Source: Acidimicrobiia bacterium (GTDB lineage: Bacteria; Actinomycetota; Acidimicrobiia; Spongiisociales; SHLN01). Taken from it: DNA of 20,871 nt. The notes beneath the pieces were generated by a model. It was not told where the DNA came from. It worked only from the letters and a program-made list of their open reading frames with translations, and did no database searches. Numbering within the stretch: the first letter of the stretch is position 1; the number at the start of each line of letters is the position of its first letter. This document shows, in pieces, positions 1-7,732 of this stretch. The translations under genes were made by a program, and so were the position numbers. The stretch covers positions 1 through 20,871 of the forward strand of contig JAUXJL010000004.1 of NCBI GenBank assembly GCA_030624805.1. The letters are read 5' to 3'.

Positions 1-78
1 GAAGAAGCTTTCGCGGCCGTGCGGGGAGGAAACGCCGGCAAGGTCATCCTCGATTGGGGCCGGGCTTCGCCCGGCTAG
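1..78 (+). CDS. C-terminal end of a probable zinc-type alcohol dehydrogenase / quinone oxidoreductase (MDR family), partial
   Basis: Frame 1 is open from the window edge to a TAG at 76–78 and gives 25 residues, beginning EEAFAAVRGGNAGKVILDWG. An 'EAFAAVRxGxAxGKVILD'-type ending is what I know from medium-chain dehydrogenase/reductase proteins (NAD(P)H quinone oxidoreductases and zinc alcohol dehydrogenases), where this strand closes the catalytic domain. The body of the gene lies outside the window, so substrate and cofactor cannot be judged. It runs convergently towards the rhomboid gene. The call rests on a short tail and is tentative. Confidence 0.5.
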   Translation, partial: EEAFAAVRGGNAGKVILDWGRASPG

Positions 79-95
79 AGAGTTGCCCGCAACTC
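59..95. terminator. Two tandem hairpins between convergent genes, likely bidirectional terminator
   Basis: GCCGGGC-TTC-GCCCGGC (59–75) is a perfect 7-bp stem with a 3-nt loop and ends at the stop codon of the upstream fragment. It is followed at once by GAGTTGC-CC-GCAACTC (80–95), a second perfect inverted repeat. Neither has a following T-tract, which is common for candidate terminators in GC-rich actinobacteria. The position between a rightward gene end and a leftward gene end (stop at 197) fits a terminator acting in both directions. The remaining bases to 196 show no gene. Confidence 0.4.
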
Positions 96-196
96 CTGAG
101 AACAGGATGCGGAGCCCGAGTCGCCGAGCCATTGTCGATGTGAGAGCCGCATTTCGGACGTGAGGCCGCTCCACCTGCAGATAGGCCGGGATCAGG

Positions 197-937
197 TCAT
201 GGAAAGCTTGCCCATCTCGGGGTGCGCTGTGCGTTGAGACGGCGCAGGAGGGGGACTCGCAAGACGAGCGCGATGAGTGCCCCGAACAGGAAGCCGGCCA
301 CGTGAGCCTCCCAAGCCACATTGGATGAAGGGTCGATGCCGAATTGGCCGACAAGCCAGATGCCGATGAGCACGATGGCCGGTATCGGCACGAAGAAGAT
401 AAAAACCAGGCTGAGGATTCGGTGGGTGGGAAATAACACGAGGTAGGCGCCCATCACCGCCGCGATCGCCCCCGACGCTCCGACGAGGGGAAGGGTGGAG
501 TCGCTGTTGAGCGCGGCATAGCCGAGGGTCGCCAGAATCCCCCCGGCCAGGTACATGCCGAGGTAGCCGGCCCGTCCGAATGCCTCCTCGACGTTGTTGC
601 CAAAGATCCAGAGCGACCACATGTTGAAGGCGATGTGGAGAACATCTCCGTGCAGGAACATCGACGAAAGGACGCTCAACGGCACGTTCTTGTCCGCGAA
701 CACCGCGGCGCCGAGGTCGGCCTCCTCACAGACTCCCGACCTCACCTCGGCCGCGTCGAGAGGGTCATTCGTTCGCAGTTCGCAGGGGATAGCGGCGTAC
801 TCGTAGGCGAAGCTATCAATCTCAGCGGCGCTGTCGTGTGGCTGGACCAACAAGAACACGATGACGTTGATAGCGATCAAGGTAAGAGTCACAAGGGGCT
901 TGATCACAGTGGGATTGATGTCGCGAATTGGGATCAA
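197..937 (-). CDS. Rhomboid family intramembrane serine protease
   Basis: A 246-aa multi-pass membrane protein of the S54 family, which cleaves transmembrane segments inside the lipid bilayer. It begins with a hydrophobic helix (about residues 12–33), then a periplasm-facing loop, then the conserved block with HIAFNMW, the catalytic serine in GASGA (Ser155) and the catalytic histidine in AHVAGFLFG (His212). The frame is open further upstream, but a TTG at 937 is the better start: it is preceded by AGGAA with 6-nt spacing and puts IPIRDINPTV just before the first membrane helix. A longer reading would add 57 residues of non-membrane sequence overlapping the divergent gene's promoter. It stands alone on the minus strand. 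Its substrate is unknown. Both catalytic residues are present, so it is probably active. Confidence 0.88.
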   Translation of the reverse strand: MIPIRDINPTVIKPLVTLTLIAINVIVFLLVQPHDSAAEIDSFAYEYAAIPCELRTNDPLDAAEVRSGVCEEADLGAAVFADKNVPLSVLSSMFLHGDVLHIAFNMWSLWIFGNNVEEAFGRAGYLGMYLAGGILATLGYAALNSDSTLPLVGASGAIAAVMGAYLVLFPTHRILSLVFIFFVPIPAIVLIGIWLVGQFGIDPSSNVAWEAHVAGFLFGALIALVLRVPLLRRLNAQRTPRWASFP

Positions 938-963
938 AGGCGGTTCCTGTCGCTCTTGACGGC

Positions 964-976
964 GATAATGGGCTTC
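964..976 (+). promoter_or_regulatory. Candidate -10 element of a leaderless promoter
   Basis: GATAAT (964–969) matches five of six bases of the TATAAT -10 consensus. Seven bases separate it from the ATG at 977, so transcription would start at or next to the start codon. No Shine-Dalgarno sequence precedes that ATG. I found no convincing -35 at the right distance. The arrangement is the leaderless type common in actinobacteria. It would drive the small gene and probably tlyA–nadK–recN. Confidence 0.45.
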
Positions 977-1147
977 ATGGATACTACGCGCATCGACGAA
1001 CTGCTCACCGAGCTGGAGGCGGCCGACCCGGCCGATGCCCCCGACATAGCCGACGCACTGACCGCGGCCCTGGCACACTCGCTGGATGAGCCCGAGCCGG
1101 TCAATCAAGATGACACCCCGGCTCCAACCGATACGGGCGCTTCCTGA
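977..1147 (+). CDS. Small acidic hypothetical protein upstream of tlyA
   Basis: A 56-aa protein beginning MDTTRIDELLTELEAADPAD, with a helical N-terminal half rich in Glu, Asp and Ala and a low-complexity acidic, Pro/Thr-rich tail. There is no Cys, signal peptide or membrane segment. I recall a small uncharacterised gene at the same place in M. tuberculosis (Rv1693, just before tlyA), so synteny rather than sequence supports it being real. The ATG at 977 is chosen over the in-frame ATG at 968 because the -10-like GATAAT overlaps 968. Its stop (1145–1147) overlaps the only plausible tlyA start. It may serve translational coupling, or bind TlyA or the ribosome; the sequence shows no function. 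Confidence 0.6.
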   Translation: MDTTRIDELLTELEAADPADAPDIADALTAALAHSLDEPEPVNQDDTPAPTDTGAS

Positions 1148-1947
1148 GCCGTAACCGGCTGGACGCCGAGCTCGTGCGACGGCGGCTGGCCGACACCCGG
1201 TCGAGCGCTCGACGGCTCATCACTGAAGGGCGTGTCAAAGTTGGGGGAGTGGTTGCACCCAAACCGGCCACCATGGTGAGTCTCGATACCCCCGTCGAGC
1301 TGACCGAGGATGGGGCCCGTTTCGTTAGCCGCGGAGGCGAGAAGCTTGCCCACGCACTCGAGGCCTTCAGCATCGACGTGACCGGGGCTCGGGCCGTCGA
1401 CCTCGGCGCCTCAACCGGAGGGTTCACCGATTGCCTCCTCCAGCATGGAGCCGCCCACGTGACGGCGGTAGACGTTGGTTACAACCAGCTCGACTACCGG
1501 CTGCGCAATCACACTCAAGTGGCGGTCCGCGAACGCACCAACGCTCGCACCATGGATCCAGCCGACCTTGGGGAACCTTTTGACGTGGTGGTCGCTGACC
1601 TTTCGTTCATCTCCCTCGAGCTGGTTATGGGGGTAGTTGGCGCGCTGGCCGCCCCCCATGCCAACGTCGTTATGTTGATCAAGCCGCAGTTCGAGGTGGG
1701 AAAGGCCCAGGTAGGCAGGGGGGGCCTTGTCTCTGACCCGGTGCTGTGGCGTCAGGCCATCGTCCGCATCGTCGGGGCCGCCCAGGCCAGTGGCCTGGGT
1801 GGGCACGGGATCGAGTCGAGCCCGCTGCGAGGAGCTTCGGCCGGCAACCGCGAGTTCCTATTGTGGGTGCGGCCGGGCCCCGCCACCTTGGCAGCCGGAG
1901 CTATCGACCTGGCGCTGGCCGACGGCTCGGAGGGAAGTGTCACATGA
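1144..1947 (+). CDS. tlyA: 16S/23S rRNA 2'-O-cytidine methyltransferase TlyA (S4 + FtsJ-like domains)
   Basis: TlyA uses SAM to methylate the 2'-OH of cytidines at the ribosomal subunit interface (C1409 of 16S and C1920 of 23S in mycobacteria); its loss gives capreomycin resistance. An N-terminal S4 RNA-binding domain (RLDAELVRRRLADTRSSARR onward) precedes a Rossmann methyltransferase with SAM motif VDLGASTGGFTD. From a start at 1144 the catalytic tetrad would be Lys67, Asp152, Lys180 and Glu237, one or two below the K69, D154, K182, E238 I recall for M. tuberculosis. Length would be 267 aa against 268. Between the in-frame stop at 1111 and GTG 1174 there is no ATG, GTG or TTG. GTG 1174 would delete the first S4 helix, so CTG 1144, overlapping the previous stop, is my choice. 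Function is sure; the start is not. Confidence 0.93.
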   Translation: MSRNRLDAELVRRRLADTRSSARRLITEGRVKVGGVVAPKPATMVSLDTPVELTEDGARFVSRGGEKLAHALEAFSIDVTGARAVDLGASTGGFTDCLLQHGAAHVTAVDVGYNQLDYRLRNHTQVAVRERTNARTMDPADLGEPFDVVVADLSFISLELVMGVVGALAAPHANVVMLIKPQFEVGKAQVGRGGLVSDPVLWRQAIVRIVGAAQASGLGGHGIESSPLRGASAGNREFLLWVRPGPATLAAGAIDLALADGSEGSVT

Positions 1948-2768
1948 TCATAGGTCTCGTCGTCCACCCTGAACGGCTGCGTGCCACCGAGGTGCTCAAA
2001 GAGGTTCTTGATGGTGCAGCCGCCCGCAATTTGCGGTTCGTGGCAGCCGCCGACGACGCGGCCGACCTGCCGGGGGTTGAGACCGGCCGGCTCGAGTCTG
2101 CCGAACTGATTCTCTCGATCGGCGGTGATGGCACCGTGCTCGAAGCCGTCAAGCGAGCCCTTCCGACCGGGCTACCCGTCCTCGGCATCAACCTTGGTCG
2201 AGTCGGGTTCCTCGCCGAGATCGAGGTTTCACAGATCGCTGAGACTCTCGACCGTTTGGAGGCAGGTCAGTGGGAGGTTGAGGAGCGTATGACGCTCAAG
2301 GCCGAGGTGGAGGATGGCCAGACTGTGCACGGCCTCAATGACATCGTCATCTCCAAGCGGATGGTCAATCGCCTGGCCTCGCTGGCGGTGTCAGTCGACG
2401 GGTTGCCCTTCCGCACCTACCGGGCCGACGGCATGGTTGTGGCCAGTGCAACCGGATCAACTGCCTACAGCTTCTCGGCGGGCGGGCCTGCCGTCGATCC
2501 CTCGCTGCGAGCCATCTTCATGACGGCGGTTGCCCCTCACTCGCTGTTCAGCCGCACCCTTGTTTTCGATGCGGACCGGGTGCTCGGCTTCGTGGCAGGC
2601 TCCGATCGGCCGGTGGGCGTAGAGGTGGATGCCACCGACCTCGGCGAGCTCAAGGCCGGCCAGGCGGTCCAGGTGACGGCGGGAGACATGACTGCCCGAT
2701 TCGCCACTTTCGGCGTGAGGCGTTTCCCCCACACGTTGCAGCACAAGCTCGGCCTCGACGGTGATTGA
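1944..2768 (+). CDS. nadK: NAD kinase (ATP/polyphosphate-dependent)
   Basis: This enzyme phosphorylates NAD+ to NADP+ and is the only known bacterial route to NADP. The 274-aa protein has the GGDGT motif (residues 60–64) that binds phosphate and carries the catalytic Asp, then GINLGRVGFL (81–90), and the NAD-binding block RADGMVVASATGSTAYSFSAGGP. Its C-terminal beta-domain is intact. The ATG overlaps the tlyA stop (ATGA) and has GGAGGG nine bases upstream, so translation is coupled yet has its own ribosome site. tlyA–nadK–recN is a conserved actinobacterial order. Nothing looks damaged. Confidence 0.95.
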   Translation: MIIGLVVHPERLRATEVLKEVLDGAAARNLRFVAAADDAADLPGVETGRLESAELILSIGGDGTVLEAVKRALPTGLPVLGINLGRVGFLAEIEVSQIAETLDRLEAGQWEVEERMTLKAEVEDGQTVHGLNDIVISKRMVNRLASLAVSVDGLPFRTYRADGMVVASATGSTAYSFSAGGPAVDPSLRAIFMTAVAPHSLFSRTLVFDADRVLGFVAGSDRPVGVEVDATDLGELKAGQAVQVTAGDMTARFATFGVRRFPHTLQHKLGLDGD

Positions 2769-4353
2769 TGAGCTGAGGGTGGTCAACCTGGGGATCATCG
2801 AGGATGCCACCTTCGAGCCCGGCGCCGGGCTGGTAGTCATTACAGGCGAGACAGGTGCCGGCAAGACCATGCTCGTCGACGCCCTCCAACTGTTGTTAGG
2901 CGGCACCGCCCGGACCGATGCGATTGGGCCCCATGGTGACGAGACACGAGTGGAGGGACGATTCCTCGCTGAGGAGGAGGAGACGATCGCAGTCCGGCGC
3001 ATCACGGCCGGAGGGCGCAGCCGAGCATATCTGGATGGTGCAATGGTGCCCGCCAGGGAGCTGGCAGCCCGAATGGGCGGGGCGGTTGAGCTCGTCGGGC
3101 AGCACGACCACCTGCTGATCACTAAGCCCGGCTCGATCCGCCTTCTCCTGGATTCAGTGCTCGATACCGAGGGTCAGGCGGCCCGAAGCGCCTACCACGC
3201 GGCCTGGGCGACCCATGTCGAGATTGCCACAGCACAGGCCGAACTGGGAGGAGACCGACGAGCGCTCGAACGTGAGCTCGAGTTGGCCGAACACCAGGCT
3301 GCAGAGATCAAGGCGGCCGCCTTCGACCCGGACGCTGAGGAACCACTAGTGACCCGGGCAACCCGACTGCGAAATGTCGAGGAGCTGAAATTCGAGCTGG
3401 CCTCAGCCCACGACTCAGTTGATGCATCCGACGGCATCGACGATGCTCTCGGGCGAATCCGTCGCGCCCATGCCCGCGATCCAAGTCTGGATGGTCTTTT
3501 GGAGGATGCCAGCGCGGTTCAGGCACAGGTTGCCGAGCTCCGGGCCAGTCTGCGCCACACCGTTGAAGGCCTCGAGCATGACCCCGACGAGCTGGCTGAA
3601 GTCGAGGGGCGGATCGCGGTGCTGAATGATCTCAAGCGCAAATATGGCGCGACTCTGACCGAAGTGCTCGAGTTTGGTGAGAAGGCTTCTCGGCGAGTTG
3701 CCGATATCACAGGCCTGCTCGGTGGCGCCGATCGGCTCGAGGCGGACCGGCACCAGTCCGAGATTGCTCTGAATGGAGCAGGCGAACGATTGCGGGCGGC
3801 CAGGGTGCGAAGTGCTAAGGAGATTTCCGGCTCGGCGGCCGGCCATTTGAGACAACTCGGTTTCAGCAGTCCGGTGGTCGAGCTTGCCGTCGGTCCGGCC
3901 GATCCGTCGGCGCACGGGGCCGACACCGTTGAGCTGCTCTTCTCTTCTGATGCTGCGATTGCACCCGGCCCGGCCGCCCGGGTTGCCTCGGGCGGTGAGC
4001 TCAGCCGCCTGGTGCTGTCGCTCCGGCTGGCGGCCGGAGTTGATGCCGCTGCCGTGGTGGCTTTCGACGAAATCGATGCCGGCATCGGTGGAGCGACCGC
4101 CCTCGCCATGGGTGAGAAATTGAAAGACCTGGCGTCTGGGCGCCAGGTGCTGTGTGTGACCCATCTACCGCAAGTGGCGGCTTTTGCTACCAGCCACCTG
4201 GTGGTCGACCGTATCGGCGCAACAGCAACCGTCCGCCCGGTGATCGGGGACGATCGGGTGGCCGAAATTGCCCGCATGTTGTCAGGCTTGCCGGAGAGTG
4301 AACGGGGTCAAGAGCACGCCGTCGAGCTCCTCACACTTGGCGCCGGCCGATAG
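2761..4353 (+). CDS. recN: DNA repair protein RecN (SMC-like ATPase)
   Basis: RecN is a cytosolic SMC-family ATPase recruited early to double-strand breaks to tether DNA ends for RecA-dependent repair. The 530-aa protein has Walker A GETGAGKT at 29–36, a long central coiled coil rich in Glu, Arg and Leu (about 150–370), the ABC signature ASGGELSRL at 409–417, and Walker B VVAFDEIDAGIGG with Asp436-Glu437. It is slightly shorter than the usual 550–590 aa, mainly in the coiled coil. The GTG start lies inside the end of nadK, an 8-bp overlap, and no other in-frame start preserves the first strand (IDELRVVNLGIIEDATFEPG). It ends 72 bp before pyrG. Confidence 0.95.
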   Translation: MIDELRVVNLGIIEDATFEPGAGLVVITGETGAGKTMLVDALQLLLGGTARTDAIGPHGDETRVEGRFLAEEEETIAVRRITAGGRSRAYLDGAMVPARELAARMGGAVELVGQHDHLLITKPGSIRLLLDSVLDTEGQAARSAYHAAWATHVEIATAQAELGGDRRALERELELAEHQAAEIKAAAFDPDAEEPLVTRATRLRNVEELKFELASAHDSVDASDGIDDALGRIRRAHARDPSLDGLLEDASAVQAQVAELRASLRHTVEGLEHDPDELAEVEGRIAVLNDLKRKYGATLTEVLEFGEKASRRVADITGLLGGADRLEADRHQSEIALNGAGERLRAARVRSAKEISGSAAGHLRQLGFSSPVVELAVGPADPSAHGADTVELLFSSDAAIAPGPAARVASGGELSRLVLSLRLAAGVDAAAVVAFDEIDAGIGGATALAMGEKLKDLASGRQVLCVTHLPQVAAFATSHLVVDRIGATATVRPVIGDDRVAEIARMLSGLPESERGQEHAVELLTLGAGR

Positions 4354-4415
4354 TGCCAACCCGGAGGGCGTAGAAGCTAAGGGTTTCAGAGGGCAGTGCT
4401 ACTCTCTCTGAGTCC

Positions 4416-4421
4416 AAGGAG
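4416..4421 (+). promoter_or_regulatory. Ribosome binding site that decides the TTG start of pyrG
   Basis: AAGGAG (4416–4421) lies four bases before TTG at 4426. It is the strongest Shine-Dalgarno match near the gene and selects this TTG over the in-frame upstream start at 4396. The chosen start gives the normal CTP synthase N-terminus (TKYVFVTGGVTSSLGKG). Confidence 0.6.
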
Positions 4422-4425
4422 CGAA

Positions 4426-6078
4426 TTGACGAAGTACGTCTTTGTAACCGGCGGGGTCACATCAAGTCTCGGCAAAGGCATCACTGCAGCATCCCTCGGT
4501 CGGCTCCTCAAGGCCCGTGGGCTTCGCGTTGTCAACCAGAAGCTCGACCCCTATCTCAACGTTGATCCCGGCACTATGAACCCGTTTGAGCACGGCGAGG
4601 TGTTTGTCACCGACGACGGCGGAGAGACCGACCTCGACCTAGGTCACTACGAACGCTTCACCGGCGAGAACCTGCGTCGGGATTCCAACGTCACAACCGG
4701 CTCGGTCTATCTGTCCGTCATCCAGAAGGAACGTCGGGGGGATTACCTCGGTGCAACGGTTCAGGTGATTCCACACATCACGAACGAGATCAAGGCCCGG
4801 ATTCGGCGCCTCGGTGACACCCCCGGCGTCGACGTCGTGATTTCTGAGATCGGCGGCACGGTTGGCGACATTGAGATCCTTCCGTTCCTGGAAGCCATCC
4901 GGCAATTCCGCAAGGACGTCGGTCCCTCCAACGTCGCCTATATCCACGTCACTCTGGTTCCTTACCTAGCACCGAGTGACGAGCTCAAGACCAAACCAAC
5001 CCAGCATTCGGTGGCCGAGCTCCGCAGCCACGGTATCCAGCCGGACACCATTGTCGTGAGATCTGATCGGCCAATCGACGACGCGGTCCGCCGCAAGATC
5101 AGTTTGTTCTGCGACGTCGACCCGGCCGCTGTGATCAGCGCAGCCGATGCTGAGGACATTTACGAGGTCCCGCTCATGATGCAATCTGCTGGGCTCGATG
5201 ACGTCATCTGCGATCATCTCCAGCTCGAGACCTCTGAAGCCGATCTCGCCGATTGGGTCGCCATGCTCAACGGCATCAAGAACGCCACCGAGCCGGTCAC
5301 CATCGGCCTGGTTGGGAAGTATGTTGAGTTGCCAGACGCCTATTTGTCGGTGGTCGAGGCGCTCAAGCACGGATCGGCCGCCAACGGGGTTGCACTCGAC
5401 CTTCGCTGGATTCCAAGCGATGACATGGACGGTCTACTGGCCCAGGGCTATCTCGAGGGCGTCGACGGAATCCTCGTCCCGGGCGGGTTCGGCGTGCGAG
5501 GCATCGAAGGCAAGATTGAAGCTATCCGGCATGCCCGCCAGCAAGGGATTCCATTCCTCGGCCTGTGCCTCGGCCTCCAATGCGCGGTCATTGAATACGC
5601 CCGCTCAACACTGGGTTTGTCTGACGCCAATAGCTCCGAATTTGCTCCCACCACCTCCAGCCCGGTCATAGACCTCATGGACAGTCAGCAGGACGTCGAG
5701 GACAAGGGCGGGACGATGCGCCTCGGTCTGTACGCAGCCAAGCTCCTCGAAGGTTCGCTGGTGCGGGAGCTCTATGGGGAGGAGCTCATTTACGAGCGGC
5801 ATCGACATCGGTATGAGGTCAACAACCGGTACCGCACCGACCTCGAGGCGGCCGGCTTCTTGCTCTCCGGTACTTCGCCAGACGACTTGCTCGTCGAGAT
5901 CATCGAACTGCCGGGTCATCCGTTCTTTGTCGGGTCTCAGTTCCACCCCGAGCTGAAATCCCGACCGACCGACCCGCATCCGATGTTCGTCGGCTTCATG
6001 AAGGCGGCGCTGGCTCACCGGCGGACTGTCGTCTCGACGGCTGTTCCTCAGGACGAGAAGGTTGCCGAGTCCCACTGA
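4426..6078 (+). CDS. pyrG: CTP synthase (glutamine hydrolysing)
   Basis: PyrG converts UTP to CTP using ATP and ammonia from glutamine, the last step of de novo pyrimidine nucleotide synthesis. The 550-aa protein has the amidoligase domain first, starting TKYVFVTGGVTSSLGKG with the P-loop at 13–18. A class I glutamine amidotransferase domain follows, with nucleophile Cys381 in GLCLGLQ and the His507/Glu509 pair in FHPE. All are close to E. coli numbering (379, 515, 517). The TTG start is set by the ribosome site at 4416–4421. The stop shares one base with the NUDIX start (TGATG). In M. tuberculosis steA and mctB separate recN from pyrG; here they are missing. Confidence 0.96.
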   Translation: MTKYVFVTGGVTSSLGKGITAASLGRLLKARGLRVVNQKLDPYLNVDPGTMNPFEHGEVFVTDDGGETDLDLGHYERFTGENLRRDSNVTTGSVYLSVIQKERRGDYLGATVQVIPHITNEIKARIRRLGDTPGVDVVISEIGGTVGDIEILPFLEAIRQFRKDVGPSNVAYIHVTLVPYLAPSDELKTKPTQHSVAELRSHGIQPDTIVVRSDRPIDDAVRRKISLFCDVDPAAVISAADAEDIYEVPLMMQSAGLDDVICDHLQLETSEADLADWVAMLNGIKNATEPVTIGLVGKYVELPDAYLSVVEALKHGSAANGVALDLRWIPSDDMDGLLAQGYLEGVDGILVPGGFGVRGIEGKIEAIRHARQQGIPFLGLCLGLQCAVIEYARSTLGLSDANSSEFAPTTSSPVIDLMDSQQDVEDKGGTMRLGLYAAKLLEGSLVRELYGEELIYERHRHRYEVNNRYRTDLEAAGFLLSGTSPDDLLVEIIELPGHPFFVGSQFHPELKSRPTDPHPMFVGFMKAALAHRRTVVSTAVPQDEKVAESH

Positions 6079-6617
6079 TGTCGGGGTTCCGGCGTCGGGG
6101 TGGCGACATCGTGTATCGCGGTCCCGGCATCACAATCGGCAGTTACCTATACGACACCCCCGGTGGAGGCGAAATGACCCGGGAAGTAGTGCACGCCCAC
6201 GACGGTTCGGTCGTGGTCCTGCCCTACACCGGCACCCACGTTGTGATGATGCGCCAATTTCGGGCTCCGGTTGATGAAGTCATTTACGAGCTTCCGGCCG
6301 GCAAGCGTGACGTGGCCGGAGAGGACCCGGTCGATGCGGCCCGGCGCGAGTCGATCGAAGAAGCCGGGCTCGACCCGGGCACGCTCACGCTGCTTCACAC
6401 GTTCTACAACACTCCCGGGTACAGCGATGAGGAGTCGTGGCTGTACCTGGCAGAGGACCTCATGCCGGTCCCTCCTGACCCTCAGGGTCCCGAGGAAGTA
6501 GCCGCCCAAATAGTGGAACTAACCCTCGATGAGGCGTTATCCCTGGTTGCGTCGGGTGTTATCAAGGACGCCAAGACCATCATTGGCTTGTACGCTTTGG
6601 CACGGAGGTTGTCATGA
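6078..6617 (+). CDS. NUDIX hydrolase, probable ADP-ribose pyrophosphatase
   Basis: Members hydrolyse ADP-ribose to AMP and ribose-5-phosphate. The 179-aa protein carries a NUDIX box in GKRDVAGEDPVDAARRESIE followed by EAGL, with the metal-binding REXXEE core intact. Six residues, not the usual five, lie between the first Gly and first Glu; I recall the same 'DVAGE' spacing in Rv1700, the M. tuberculosis ADP-ribose pyrophosphatase at the same place in the cluster. ELPAG before the box and the later NTPGYSDEESWLYLAEDL also fit this subfamily. It shares one base with pyrG and overlaps ald by four. ADP-ribose as substrate is inferred from family and synteny. Confidence 0.88.
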   Translation: MSGFRRRGGDIVYRGPGITIGSYLYDTPGGGEMTREVVHAHDGSVVVLPYTGTHVVMMRQFRAPVDEVIYELPAGKRDVAGEDPVDAARRESIEEAGLDPGTLTLLHTFYNTPGYSDEESWLYLAEDLMPVPPDPQGPEEVAAQIVELTLDEALSLVASGVIKDAKTIIGLYALARRLS

Positions 6618-7732
6618 TCGTTGGTGTTCCGGCCGAGATTAAGACCCACGAATATCGGGTCGCTCTCACCCCGGCTGCCACCCGCGAGCTTGTCGACCGC
6701 GGGCACCAGATCCTCCTCGAGTCGGGGGCGGGCGAAGGCAGCGGCCATAGCGACGACGATTACAGCACACAGGGCGCTCGTATCGTCCCCTCAGCCGAAG
6801 ACGTATTCGCCGACGCCGAGATGGTGCTCAAGGTAAAGGAGCCTCAGCCTTCGGAGGTGGCCATGCTGACCCCCGGCCAGATTCTGTTCACCTTCCTTCA
6901 CCTGGCCGCCGACATGGAGCTGGCAACCTCGTTGCGTGATTCGGGGGCTGTTGGCATCGCCTATGAAACTGTTGAGCTTCCCGGAAATGCGCTTCCCTTG
7001 CTGGCTCCTATGTCGGAGATCGCCGGTCGAATGGCCGTCCAGGTCGGCGCCTACTTCCTCGAGAAGGCCGAAGGAGGCCGCGGCATTCTGCTCGGGGGTA
7101 TTCCCGGTGTGATGCCTGCCAAGGTGGTCGTGCTCGGAGCCGGGATGGCCGGAGCGAATGCCGCCGTCATCGCCATGGGCATGCAGGCCCGGGTGGTGGC
7201 GCTCGACAAGAACGCCGACAAGCTGCGGCATCTTGACTCCGCCTACCTGGGCCACATAGTGACCCTTGCGTCGAATCGCCTGACGCTTGAGGAGCAAGTT
7301 GTCGACGCTGATCTTCTCGTTGGCTCTGCCCTCATTCCTGGAGCCTCGGCTCCCAAGCTCGTAACCGAAGACATGGTCAGGAGCATGCGGCCCGGGTCGG
7401 TGGTGGTGGATATTTCCATCGACCAGGGTGGCTGTTTCGAAACCAGTCGGCCAACCTCCCACGACGACCCCGTTTACGAGCAGCACGGCGTGGTTCATTA
7501 CGCGGTCACCAACATCCCCGGGGCGGTCCCGTACACATCCACGTACGGCCTCACCAACGCTACTTTGCCCTACGTTCTCCAGATTGCCGACTTGGGGCTC
7601 GAGGGATCGGTGACCGCCAACCCGGCCATCCGGGCCGGTCTCAACGTGGCGAAGGGTGAGGTGGTCCACGAAGCCGTCGCTCGAAGCCTCGACCTCGAAT
7701 ATCGTCCGGTCGCAGAGGTTCTCGGGTTTTGA
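6614..7732 (+). CDS. ald: Alanine dehydrogenase
   Basis: Ald interconverts L-alanine and pyruvate plus ammonia with NAD(H). The 372-aa length is typical. Known active-site positions appear at the expected numbers: Arg15, Lys75 (LKVKEP), His96 (FLHLAAD), the NAD-binding loop VVLGAGMAGANAA (172–184), Asp198 (ALDKN) contacting the adenosine ribose, and Asp270 (SIDQGG). Nicotinamide nucleotide transhydrogenase subunit alpha is related, but this length and the complete catalytic set favour Ald. The ATG overlaps the NUDIX stop by four bases and the stop shares one base with xerD, so it is embedded in the operon. In M. tuberculosis ald lies elsewhere (Rv2780), so the position here is unusual. Confidence 0.93.
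   Translation: MIVGVPAEIKTHEYRVALTPAATRELVDRGHQILLESGAGEGSGHSDDDYSTQGARIVPSAEDVFADAEMVLKVKEPQPSEVAMLTPGQILFTFLHLAADMELATSLRDSGAVGIAYETVELPGNALPLLAPMSEIAGRMAVQVGAYFLEKAEGGRGILLGGIPGVMPAKVVVLGAGMAGANAAVIAMGMQARVVALDKNADKLRHLDSAYLGHIVTLASNRLTLEEQVVDADLLVGSALIPGASAPKLVTEDMVRSMRPGSVVVDISIDQGGCFETSRPTSHDDPVYEQHGVVHYAVTNIPGAVPYTSTYGLTNATLPYVLQIADLGLEGSVTANPAIRAGLNVAKGEVVHEAVARSLDLEYRPVAEVLGF

Noticed and set aside
3415..4277. Long minus-strand frames opposite recN
   Set aside because: No recognisable domain; the plus strand carries Walker A, signature and Walker B motifs of RecN in full.
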